Source: Larix sibirica (taxonomy: Eukaryota > Streptophyta > Pinopsida > Pinales > Pinaceae). From it: a stretch of 44,728 bases of DNA. The notes below the pieces were generated by a model. It worked only from the letters and a program-made list of their open reading frames with translations, made no database searches and was not told the origin of the DNA. Where the stretch lies: the NCBI GenBank assembly GCA_004151065.3, contig NWUY0304710587.1:1-44728 (forward strand), written 5' to 3'. This document shows positions 22,229 through 32,467 of the stretch, piece by piece (position 1 is the stretch's first letter; every line of letters starts with the position of its first letter). The translations under genes and the position numbers were made by a program.

Positions 22229-23619
22229 GGGCGATGCAGATATATTGATTCATGGCCTACAGATTTGGCTAAAGCAAGGTCATAGTGCGGTACTCTATCT
22301 AGTGGTATTCTTTCGTGGCTTAAGGTTGGGCATAACTCAATCGTCCTAGGGTTGATAGATATGGTAAGAGCATGCCGATTCTCCAAGGTCTAAGGCCTAA
22401 TCCATCAACGCATCCCAAAGCTAATCCCAATTGGTGCTTCAAGGGTGGACCAGGTAAGTAACCTTGCCTCAAAGATTTCCCTCAAGGTCCAGGTCAACGA
22501 ACTTCAGGCCATACCCCAGCCAGACAGGAGGACCAGGTTCAACCTACAGGAATAAAGTCAGTGGCAAATACTGGAATAACTATTCGTGTGAACAGCCCAG
22601 TTTTACTATTGGAAGGAAGGAGGGTTTAGGTGGGCACTTTGAACAGGAGGTTTTCTCTATGCCTACAGGAAGACTTTCCGTTGTACAGCTAAGTTGTGGA
22701 TGAGATGGGATTGTAAGAACTGTCTTAGGAACTACTGCCTTAACTGTTGGCACTTAGAACTGGACTATTTTCCACCTTTGCCTGTGGTAAAACCCCTTTT
22801 CTTTAGGTTCAAACCTATACCAACAACCTAGCGAGCGTCTTTATCACCCTTTAGAGACTGGCTGGGTGAGAGGATCACTGACCTTAACTTAGTCATTAGA
22901 CGGGGGGCCTGGGCAGACACTTTGAGCATTGCGATTTACCTTTCTATCCTACTATAATACTATCCGTTTGACCTACCACTACCAACCAACAATCTTTATA
23001 TTGACATTCTTTGCATAAACTATCGGCGAGGCTCGCATACCTTAACTTTTATCTTACCAGCGGCTTGGGCTGGCACTTACAAGCATTATTCGTATTGACC
23101 AGCCTACATAAAGACTTTCTTTTTTTTACCTTACTAACCACTTGCTTGAGGAATTCAATGTGGTGGGTACGGCACTATTGATCTTGTTTGGCCGGGCCTT
23201 CACCCAGGATACTATTGATTCTAAATTATTACAGTTTTGCTAGGACCTTTAGATGCTGTAAGGATGAATGTTTGTCCCACCTATTGCTACCAACCTTTAG
23301 AAGAGATTGGCTAACTTACCTTAACTTAAAGATGGCTTTTTATTCTAAGTACTTCATGCAATGGAGAGACCACGTTATTTTAAGACCTGTGTATACATGC
23401 AAACACTGGATGGATGGCCTCAGGATCCCCCTTGGACAGTTTTGGGTAGGCTCGGAATCGGCTTAAGGCTAAAAGTGAAAGGTGAAAGGCCTATCTCTGT
23501 GGGACCGGCATCTGTGGGGCTTGGCTTAAAGGTTGAAAGGTGAAGGCTTTTGTGGGACTTGCTTCCTCTGTTGGACTTGTTGAACCGGCCTCCTCATTCC
23601 CAGCATAAGGATCTTTTAT
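22229..23619. other. Spacer
   Basis: No gene is supported. 23188-23466 is open on the plus strand for 92 codons, with YSFARTFRCCKDECLSHLLL at its start and several Trp, Arg and Tyr, but no recognised domain. 23460-23580 is a purine-rich run of ggttgaaaggtgaaggc words, the reverse of the word field at 20.4-21.1 kb. Confidence 0.35.
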
Positions 23620-24130
23620 AGCAACACCAATTGAACTAGATTATTTGAAGCTGCAGTTAAACCAGCAGTCCCGGTTTCACCAGTTGTAGATCCAGGATTT
23701 TAAGCCTCTACAGTTGAACCATCCTTTTCATTCCTAGCTGCTTTCCCAACAGAAGAAGTTTCAGCAGTCCTAGCAGAATCAGATCTAGTCTTACCAGCTT
23801 ATCCAGTTGTTTAAATAGTTGAATCAGCAGTTCCCACATTAGCTGAAGGAGGATTAGTAGTAGGTCTGGCAGTTCTAGCCTCCCCTAAAGCAGCACTAGT
23901 TTTATCAGCACTAGTTACATTGAAATACCCAGTAGCTGCAGTCCCAGCCTCTCCTAAAGCAGCATTTACTAGAGCTTTCTTTATAGCAGAAGTTGAGGCA
24001 GCAGCAAAGAATAAAGAAGTTGAAAGTTGTTCCCGCATTCTCAGCAGTTGATGTACCAGAGGTAATAGGCCCAGAATCAAGTAGTTTAACCAGTGAAGGG
24101 ATCCTAATTCCCAGCATTCCCAAGAGCATC
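23620..24130 (-). pseudogene. Decayed Ala/Thr/Ser/Gly-rich protein
   Basis: Read on the minus strand, the frame starting at 24080 gives AAASTSAIKKALVNAALGEA, GTAATGYFNVTSADKTSAAL and GEARTARPTTNPPSANVGTA, then a TAA. Beyond that stop the same frame continues with KTRSDSARTAETSSVGKAAR, NEKDGSTVEA and PGSTTGETGTAGLTAASNN to about 23640, crossing a few stops. ACTGCTGG-type words repeat every few codons, so it is probably a repetitive or disordered protein. It recalls the relics at 10.0-12.75 kb on the other strand. A second minus frame (24129-23911) overlaps. Family unknown. Confidence 0.35.
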
Positions 24131-25899
24131 AGTTGAGGGCAGTGGTTTCGGGGTCATTCCCAGCATCAGTTAAAGGAGCAGTTCCAGGATTCCCATCATA
24201 ATAATCTAATTTTTGTAAAAACTCAAGTCCCGCTTGTCCCATATGAAATGAAAGGGTAAGGTAAAGGTAAATAGGAAAGATGTCTAAGCACCTAGCAACT
24301 AAGTCTTCCAAAAGCAAGTGGTAGTTTGGGAAAAGCCCATGCGTAGCAATACATCTTCCGTTAAGATCTGTTAGCTGGTCTATGAAGACAAATTGTAAGT
24401 TGGTAGCAGGCACTTACTTCCATTCATGCAGTAGGGATATTTAGATCCTAGCAAGGCTGTAAGAATGAATAAATCGTATCTGGCTGGCCAGGGTAAGCTC
24501 GACCGGTGAAACAATAGCAATTAATAGTGCTACCCGCTAAGTCTTCCAAAAGCAGGTGGTGAGTTTGGGGCAGGCAGAACTAAACTAAGTCGGGTAAGGC
24601 AGTAAAAGTTTTCTAAGCTCGTAGGGAAGATTCAATAAGCAGGACTCTTTCGGGGCAAGCAGTAAAGTAATAAGTTGTAAGGTCGAGTAAAGAAGCAGTA
24701 AAGGCCTAAGTAGAAGGCGAGTGCTAATTATAGTATATGTATTTAGGTGGATACTACGTGATGATGTGCTGGATTTGATACTGTCTGTAAGCCAGCCGGG
24801 TTAATTCTATCTTGACCTGCCAATTAAGAGAAGGCCTGTAGCAGTTATTACTGACTAAGCAATTTATATTAAGTGTTATAGGGAGGGCTAGTTCTAGGTC
24901 ATAAGGTGGGTAGGTATAAAAGTGTATAGGAGTTCCTAAAAATAGAAATTCTGTGGTGTAGTTATAAGTGTAGTGAGCAGTTTCATAGTTGTTTCAAGCC
25001 ATTCCGGGTCTAAGCAATACTACCAATTTATAAATCAAGTTGTAATATAGGGCTAAGAGGTCTAGGTAGTACGTTGTGGGTAACTATCAGGTGGGTAGCT
25101 AACACTAAAAGTCTAAGTATGGCTCTTTTTTCCTAGCCTGTGGATTCAAATGGATGAAGATTATCAAGGCTCTTCAGTGGGAACAAGAGTGGTACCCAGA
25201 AGGTCATAACCCAACAGTATATTAAAGCAATTGTGATAAAAGGTCTGCCTTTGAATGCTGTTAGGTTTCCGTTGTTCTTACCTTCAAAAGAAAAACTACA
25301 GGAAAGAAAGAAGCTAGAAGTAAGGACTGTAAGAGTTATGATAGCTCCCTATTCTTTTACTTACTACCTCCTATTACAGCTATAAGAGAGATAGAAAAGA
25401 AGACGTTGCGCTCCTCCCTCTAGCAAGGAGGGGCATCGCTGCACTCACCTTACTCAACTCCAAGTGCATTAAGGAGAAGTTCAAGGGAAGTCATAAAGGT
25501 AAGACTTTATATCTCTATCCTTAGCTCTTCCCCTAGCAGCCAGATAGAATGGGTTATAATCCATCCTATCGTGCTATAACACTAAAGTAGGAATAAAGTT
25601 ACCATCTAATCTGTTCTAATCTATCCTAATCTATTCTTACCTTCAAGAAGCCTCGTTTGAGAGCCCTAAGAGGAAGAGAAATAAGTTCCTTAATGTGCGT
25701 AGCGGAGATGCAAGGAGGTTGGCTTAGTCTTATTCTGGAAAGATACAGTATCAGACTAGCAATCACAAACAATCTCGTATGGTGGGGTCTGGCTTGAACT
25801 GAATTGACTGTATTTACAGGATGGTACATAATTGAAAAGTAACATAACATGTCTGTTGGAACTCCTTCCTCTCAAGTGCCATACTGTGTGCTAGTGCTC
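24131..25899. other. Spacer with a 33-bp direct repeat
   Basis: ctaagtcttccaaaagcagg and its following gtgg..gtttggg occur at 24299-24330 and again at 24537-24569 (238 bp apart, few mismatches). 24590-24720 repeats gcagtaaag. Minus-strand frames at 24413-24129 (94 codons) and 25850-25626 (74 codons) are open but not recognised. Confidence 0.45.
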
Positions 25900-27720
25900 C
25901 CATCTATGACTTTCATAGCCTCCTGGGATCGACTCTTGAAATGAAAGAAGAACCAGCTCTACTGCAATGGATGGATTCAGCAGCAAACCCTCCTTGCTCA
26001 GTTTATTCAGTCGCACTTGAAGTTATTGGAGCTCTTGATACTCATTACCACGGTCACCCTCAAGTGACGCAGACGGTGACCATGCATGTTGTTAATCCAT
26101 GGCTTGGACTAGGGTATCAGAATTGGTTTTGGACTCAGAATAATGTAGTCGCTTGCGGGCAACATCCAATTCAGCTTGTAACCGTTCCTTTCTCTTATTC
26201 AAGTTTTTCTTAAGTTGCCCCGACGGCTGAAACGATTGTTTACTTTAGAAAGAAATATGCAGGGGTTGGAACTTAACTAAACAGAGTCCTTTCTTTCTTC
26301 TCTTCTATGGAAGGGTTTGTTCTGCATCTTTCACAAAAAATACTAATAACTTCCCGCTCCGAGTCTTGTGCAATACCTCTTAACTCCGCTGCAGTAATGT
26401 TGCCAAACCATTCATTCCCAATGTCCCCAGTGCAATGTTAAGTCAGTGCCGCATTTGTCTGCTCCATTTCTGCCATGGGTTCCTTAGCTTCCGCAGCCAC
26501 GGTTGACCATGTTCTGCGGCGCTTAGGAATTTCAGAACAAGGGACCATTTTTCATCTTATTTTGCGCCCAGACTGGCTACCTACGGCATAAAAGTTCTCT
26601 TCGCATTTCAACGTGCTTAGAGTTAAAGGCTCCAGTCAAAGGATTCCCTGCCCTCTCTGGTTCGGTGGCTTCTGTTGCTGCAATGTCCTCCGTATATTAA
26701 TCTTCCTCCTGTGGCTCATTTATACTTTCTTCATGGGGAAACAATATGGCCACAAATGTTTTCCAGCTGCGATTCACTTGTGACAAGGAATCCAATACCA
26801 TAAGCTTAATTAACCCATGGTGAGCCAGACTTGCGTCCGGACTCCTGGCCTCTTGAACCATCTTTTAAATAAACTGTAAGGACCGGAGGAGGAAGTATGG
26901 AATGTTAATAAGTTGTTGGTTCCTGAGATGTGTAAGCATCTTCAAATGGTAACGAAACAGTAAACTATACCTCCCTTCACATGTAAGGTACTTCTGTATG
27001 CAAAACTCCACCTCTGGTCATGGTGGCTATAGGTTGATTCCTTATGACCTCCGGGTTATATGCGCTGAACAGAAGCCTCAATCTGCTGATTCTGATTTTG
27101 ACTAATTCATTGCACAAGGGACGTGCAATAGGCTGAGTTGGGCGGTATTTTGAGCCTTGTCATTCTTCCCTAAGCTCGATCACTTATTTCAACCTTATCT
27201 TTATGCCTTTTTTGACCCAATTCATACATTTTATGACCTTTGGGACATTATGCATTCATACTTGGAATTTAATGTTTAATATATTATTTTCGCTTAAGAT
27301 AAGAATAGAGTGCATGAATTTACATGGTTGGAATTGTTAGCAGTTTTTTTAGGTTACAGGATTTATGCCACTCCTCATTTTGTCGGAACTCATTTCAATT
27401 TGGAGGATTTATGATCAATTTTAGCATCCAGTCGCGCATGTGAAGAGCGTTTATCATCAGCATGCGGATGAGTTGCTGTAGAGTATTGTTTATAGAAAAG
27501 TACACCTTTACCACTTGCTGATGAGTAGTATGGCGCGCCATAACAAAAGACTCACTCAAAGCTGAGTCGTTTTGCGTGCAGATGCAATTGGAGTTTTTGT
27601 CAACATCTCCCTCCAAGATCACAGTAGCGCTTTCAAGATCTAAGGCAACAAATTTAGGAAACAGTTGAACCACCACGCATCTGTTGGATCGTTGCCCTTA
27701 TTTTGATAAGTAAACTTTTT
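25900..27720 (-). pseudogene. Long decayed protein-coding tract with a coiled-coil part
   Basis: Reading leftwards on the minus strand, 27720-27395 is open for 93 codons and more across one TAA (VVVQLFPKFVALDLESATVI, SESFVMARHTTHQQVVKVYF, LQQLIRMLMINALHMRDWML). From about 26870 a second block reads MVQEARSPDASLAHHGLIKL, SLSQVNRSWKTFVAILFPHE, then EDIAATEATEPERAGNPL. A third, in another frame, reads EIPKRRRTWSTVAAEAKEPM and NITAAELRGIAQDSEREVIS. Near 26200 EKERLQAELDVARKR looks like a coiled coil. Several frameshifts and stops separate the blocks. All share one strand and a protein-like composition, so one large broken gene or element is likely. Family unknown; a viral or retroelement origin is possible. 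The plus-strand 90-codon frame at 25941-26213 is probably the shadow. Confidence 0.4.
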
Positions 27721-27930
27721 CCGTATTTTCCTCTCCCTTATTGTAAAGAAAGCATATAAAGGATAGGGAAACAGTTTTTGGCAATGTTATTTCTTTTTTT
27801 GAAATGGGAAAACTGCTCAAGAACTTATTTTTGAATGGCACAAGTAGTGTAGTGATTTACTTTCAATGCTTTTCTATTTCCTAGAATTGGATGTGTTCCT
27901 GCAAGATAGTATCTTACTGATACATTCAAC

Positions 27931-28180
27931 AAGCCACAGAATAGTAGCCTCTGGGTTACTTTCGGGAGAATTGTCAGAAGTATTTAGGTTTACTTTAATT
28001 ACTCATGATTTCTTTGAGTCGATTCTATGAAGCCACAGAGTGGTAGCTCTTGACTGACTTACTCTTGGCTTAATTGCCCAAGGAATCCTAGGCTAATTTG
28101 GAATTTGAAAATGCTTTAGAGCGTTGTTTCCACGAAGCCACAGGTTAGTAGCCTTTGGGTTTATTTCGGCTGAACTATCT
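27931..28180. repeat. Three degenerate repeats, about 100 bp apart
   Basis: aagccacagNNtNgtagc starts at 27931, 28030 and 28135, each followed by a variant of ctctgggttactttcgg. The intervals (99 and 105 bases) also share phrases such as aattg and taggtt/taggct. This is an old tandem array of about 100-bp units. It is not protein-coding as far as I can see. Confidence 0.65.
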
Positions 28181-29913
28181 CTATAGTTTCAAGCTAGTTA
28201 GTGATTAGTTAGTTTTGTGGGTGAGTCACAACGAATCAAGGTGTACAAGCTCAGAGTTTGCTGCAGAGTGATTCACCTGCATTTACATGATTTGTGATAA
28301 ATAGGATATAACAGATTGAATAAAGAAAAGCACTCCCAAAAAAGTAGTTAGTATTATAAACTTAGCTTTAAATTAAGCCAATGGTTGGTACCGTAAACGA
28401 TAGATATGCACTTGCTTCTAAATATCTAGTCATTTCATTTCCCATTCCCGAGCAAAACACTACCACCTTTTTTGAGCTACACAACTGTCACCTAACCCAC
28501 TTAAGAACTGCTTCGGGCATTCACAAATGAAATCAACGAGCCACTGGGGTGTTCTCAATCCATACGCGGATATGTACCCCTCAGTTTCAGGCAGTCGTCA
28601 TTGATCCACCTGTCCGGAACCAACTCCTCATTAAATATTTCCAACTGGCCAACAGGGAGGCAACCTACACAACAAATTTCTTTCAGTAAGAGAAATTCCA
28701 ATTCAAATTCGTTCATTCATTTAATATATGTATTTCGTAGGGGAGGCAGGGAATCTACCCTGCCAGGCACGAGAAGGTGGCCAATCCGTTCTTTTGTGAA
28801 GTGCAATATATATATATTATTTGGGCGGTTCTTTCCAGCAAGCATTCACCGTAGGGTTTCAAACGGTTAGTCTGGCTATCCCTACCCGTGGTGGGTTACG
28901 GTCGCCCACCGTTCAAGTAGTGGGCGCTACGCTCGGTAAAGGACCTTGGTGGATTGTGACAGGATAGGTGTGTTTATGTGTGTGGGAGTGAGTGTTCTTG
29001 CTTCTGGTTGGTTGGACCTGGCTTCTGTTGAAAGGGTTCTGGCTGATTCCTTCTTCTGTTGGATGACTCTTTTAGGCTGAAGCTGGACTTGGCAAAAGTC
29101 CTGGCTCCTTACTAGAGGTTTAATGTAGAAATATTTGAGTTTCGAGGTGTTTGAGGCTTCTTCTGTTGAGGGTATAAAGGCTAAGGCTTATTGTGAAAGA
29201 CTTCTGGCTAAAGGCCAAAGGCTTCTGGCTGACTCCTTCTTCCTTCTGGTGTCAAACCTCCTTCCGTCCGTTGGACCAGCCACCTGCAAACATCCATCTA
29301 GCCAGCAAGCTCAAGCTCGCCTTTGTGGTTCCTAACCTAAGTTTGACCTTCTGTTCATTCATCCTTGCCAGAGAGAAAGTCATAACTGCCCGGATCATGG
29401 CCCGAAAATCCTTTCATTTTTTACTTTTGGGTGAAGGTCAGTCCAAAGGGCGATGGTTAAGACTTTGAGAACTTCAAATTCCATCCAATTAAGAGGGCCC
29501 GATGTTTAATCCCATGCGCGGGGGAAAAAGTGGAAATAGGGCACGTCATTTACTATATAAGCATAGGTAGCTGTAACAACAAGAAAGGCAGAACTTTGAT
29601 TTCGGGCTAACTCACATTTTATCCTCGCATCCATTTACAAGCACAAGTTAGGCCAGCATAATAACCTCATTTTTGTAAATAAAAGTTGTTATTCCCTGTA
29701 TACCCCGGCATAAGGGAGGCCTACTACATTGGGCATAGTATAATTGGATTTTGTTCTTAGCTCAACCCACCTACGTATATCTATCTCCCCGAACTCGCTC
29801 TTTTAAAGGAAGAAATGGTCCTGAAGGACCTAGCAAACAAAGGTAAGTACCACCTGCTTTCGGATTGATCCACAGAGGCACTACCTTACGCGGATAAGAG
29901 AGCTTAGAGGGGG
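28181..29913. other. Spacer
   Basis: 28601-28870 (plus) is open for 89 codons without a recognisable domain. The stretch 28735-28965 is GC-richer and reads like conserved coding or structured RNA (tggctatccctacccgtgg, gggcgctacgctcgg), but I cannot identify it. 29000-29260 is built of ggcttctggctgaaagg-type words, the reverse of the 20.4 kb word field; the two frames at 29135-29468 come from these words. Confidence 0.35.
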
Positions 29914-30566
29914 GAAAATGCAAAAGCTGTAGAAATATCGCTTCGCTTGCTGTACTCCCCAGAGTGTTTTTCAGGGTACTTGAGAGGAAGGGGTTAGTGT
30001 GGATTCTTTCATATAGGGAGGGTACTTGAGAGGATTGGGAGGATTGGATAGTGAGGGTATACTAGTGAGGATTGAGAGGGTACTTGATAGCATACACTAA
30101 ATAGAGTACAGCAAGCGACTTGAGGAGCGATTTCCTCTCCTTAAAGGAAGCACGACGCCGCCTGTCGCCTTCTTCATGCTTAGCCTTAGCCGGAATGAAA
30201 GCTTTGTTGTTTCCCTAAAGAAAGAACCCCGAAAGTGGATACTTTTTCATTTTCCCCGTATTTGAAACAGAAAAGTGATTTTCCCTAATAAGGAAGTCCA
30301 AAAATATCTCAATTTCCATTAACCCCGAGATTTCGACAGAAAAGTTTTCCCGGTAGTTCACTCATCCCAAATTATCTCAATTTCCATTAACCCCGAGATT
30401 TCGACAGCTTTTGCATTTTACCTATAGGATTTACCAAAAAGTGGATCTCAATCCTCTCCTTATTAGTCGAGCGTGTTCCTCCAACCCCGTGTTTTCGACA
30501 GCTTTTGCATTTTACCTATATAAGCAAGTTCCCACCAATAAAGCTACCTAGATAAGCAAGTTCCCA
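29914..30566. repeat. Cluster of direct and inverted short repeats
   Basis: atctcaatttccattaaccc plus the following cgagatttcgacag occurs twice (from about 30306 and 30374). cgacagcttttgcattttac with ctata occurs at about 30402 and 30497, and its inverted copy gtaaaatgcaaaagctg-like lies at 29914-29932. cgcttgctgtactc (29944-29957) is inverted exactly at 30104-30117. 'taagcaagttccca' appears twice between 30520 and 30566. Between them 'agggtacttgagagga' repeats. The nested arrangement suggests recombination or template switching. Confidence 0.75.
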
Positions 30567-30761
30567 TTATTTCTTTTTCTCAAGGTTTCTCTTACGCTGC
30601 TTATATTTAGACTGATCACCTTTGGGGAGGGGAATGAAATGAGCCCGCTCTGCTGCTGCTGGGCCCTTCTACTCCCTATAAATACTACCCTTATACTGAG
30701 GGAGGAAGTCGCTACGCTCCAGATTCAAATGATGTCGGGACTGCTCTTAACCTACTGAATT

Positions 30762-31145
30762 TGTAAAAAAAAGTATTCCAATTGTTGCTAGATTCCTGGA
30801 CTTTATGGATGACTTTGCTGCTATCAGGTCCTCTGTAGAGGGTACTGCCTGTTTCAATGCTTCCATCTCGGCATATAATTTTTATTAATTTTATTAGCTA
30901 CTTGTAAACTAAGATTGTGCTTTCCTTGTGAGTTCCCTTGCCAGATTCCTAATCTTTTTATTGGCATCCTCCAAAGCGTCCTATCTTAATGTTAGGCATT
31001 GTACCTATTCCATCTTGTCATCTGTAGCATCTGACATTATGGCTTCATAATACACATTTTCGTATTGTTCATGTAACTGCTCTATTTCTTACAAAATATT
31101 TCACTTAGGTTTTGCAAGGATGTCTCTGCGCCTCTCAAATTTAAC
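30762..31145 (-). pseudogene. Decayed coiled-coil protein segment
   Basis: A single minus-strand frame from 31145 to the TAG at 30764-30762 (127 codons) reads VKFERRRDILAKPK, EIEQLHEQYENVYYEAIMSD, DALEDANKKIRNLARELTRK and EMEALKQAVPSTEDLIAAKS, with stops scattered between. The frame is kept through a run of eight T. The charged, heptad-like content indicates a coiled coil, similar in style to the relic at 1-567. There is no ATG at a sensible place. Because of the stops, ORF callers see nothing here. It lies 0.9 kb downstream, on the same strand, of the segment at 32.0-32.5 kb and may belong to the same broken element. Confidence 0.45.
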
Positions 31146-32013
31146 CCATAAGATTTAACACTTAAGACGTAGTGGCTCCAACTTTTATATATGTGCACGG
31201 GTTTAAGCAATCACAGGATTGATAATAAAATATTTTATTTATTATGTGTGTTTTCCTCGAACGGATTCCAGTCATGCGATTTCCTCAGAGAAGGAACGGA
31301 GTGTTTGACTGTTAAAGAGAGCAGAAAGAGTATAATTCAGTTTCTTTTTTTAGCTCTGCCTCTGCTGCGAACTCCAACAACCCTTTTATAGTCTATACAA
31401 TCCGGTGCAGGGTTTATGTTACCTTGGTGGTTGCACTACTTCTGGTTTGGGCTCCTCCCAGGACAGATCAATGAACTATGTGTCACTAGGGAGTGGCACT
31501 TATTATCCTCTAGTCTCTTGTGGACCCCACCCAGTAAATAGAATCCACTTTTTTTTTACTCCCCTGCAAGGGCGAAGGCATGGGAATTAGTGTTGTAGTA
31601 CCAAGGACAGGCCCGGCGTGATTAACATTCGTTATTATAGGACTGGAAAAGGGGCATTCAAGGTCTATGATGGTGAGAATGCACCCCCGTCGGTTGTCTT
31701 ATGTTGGAGTGATTGGTATAGCCATCGCATAAAGGACCTAAGCCTTCATTGTGTTGTAGGAGTATTGCCTTCTCCTGGGTGGAAGTGTAGATACCCCTAA
31801 GCCTACAGGAATGCTGAAAGGATGCACGCCATCCGTCCGATTGTTGCATGTTCTTGTGGTGGGAGGAGGGTGTTGCATAGCTAGTCCTGTCACCGTGTCA
31901 TAATCCCTCCCTACCATATAAAATTTGCAGACCCTTCCTCCTCCACGTCTGAGTCAGATGACTAGAATCTAATGTGGTTCCCCCTCCACGCTGAGCTGGG
32001 GATTTTTTCCACA
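31146..32013. other. Spacer, possibly more of the same decayed element
   Basis: The minus strand keeps an uneven coding look. 31849-31658 is open for 63 codons, and 31980-31925 reads a Ser/Asp/Glu-rich patch (SSDSDVEEEGSANF) directly after the basic end of the segment to the right. The plus-strand frames at 31405-31590 and 31618-31800 overlap these. No domain is recognised. Confidence 0.3.
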
Positions 32014-32467
32014 TCACATTCCTTTTCTGCCTGCTTTTGGTAGTGCCTTCTTTCCTTGCTTCTTTTGTTGTTCTTTGGCTACCTGGGCCCATATCTTGAT
32101 GGCCCGCTCAACAAGGTTAGGCATAAACATGTATTCTAAGGTCTTGACCTCTACTTGCATATTCACACTACCATAGAATAGTCACGATATCATTGCACAG
32201 AAGTGTCTAACCAATTCAAATCGATACTGCTTACCATACATATAAATAATCCCCATAAGGAAGGGTCCTGGGAATTTACGTAATGATGTCGTACATGGCC
32301 TGGTAATATCTTTCAAACATAGTATCATTAACGACCTTTGCCACCTTGTCTGTTGAATGGGAGAGGGCTTCATACTTGGCTTCCACGAACTTGGCTTGCA
32401 GATCCCGTAAAAATTGAATACCTGCCAGCTCAGCCACCGAGATAACATTAGCAGTAGCAAGAAACTT
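32014..32467 (-). pseudogene. Decayed helical protein segment, probable second copy of the left-end relic
   Basis: From 32467 one minus frame reads ATANVISVAELAGIQFLRDL, QAKFVEAKYEALSHSTDKVA and KVVNDTMFERYYQAMYDIIT to a TAA at 32278. A one-step frame change then gives KFPGPFLMGIIYMYGKQYRF, LFYGSVNMQVEVKTLEYMFM, NLVERAIKIWAQVAKEQQKK and a basic end before the TGA at 32016. LFYGSVNMQVEVKTLEYM aligns by eye with the left-end phrase YLKGTVIVELLTEELKFL, and both are followed by a helical stretch and a Gln/Lys-rich tail. The 92-codon ATG frame at 32460-32182 mixes a shadow half with the true second half. Family unknown; gag or capsid-like is a guess. Confidence 0.45.
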
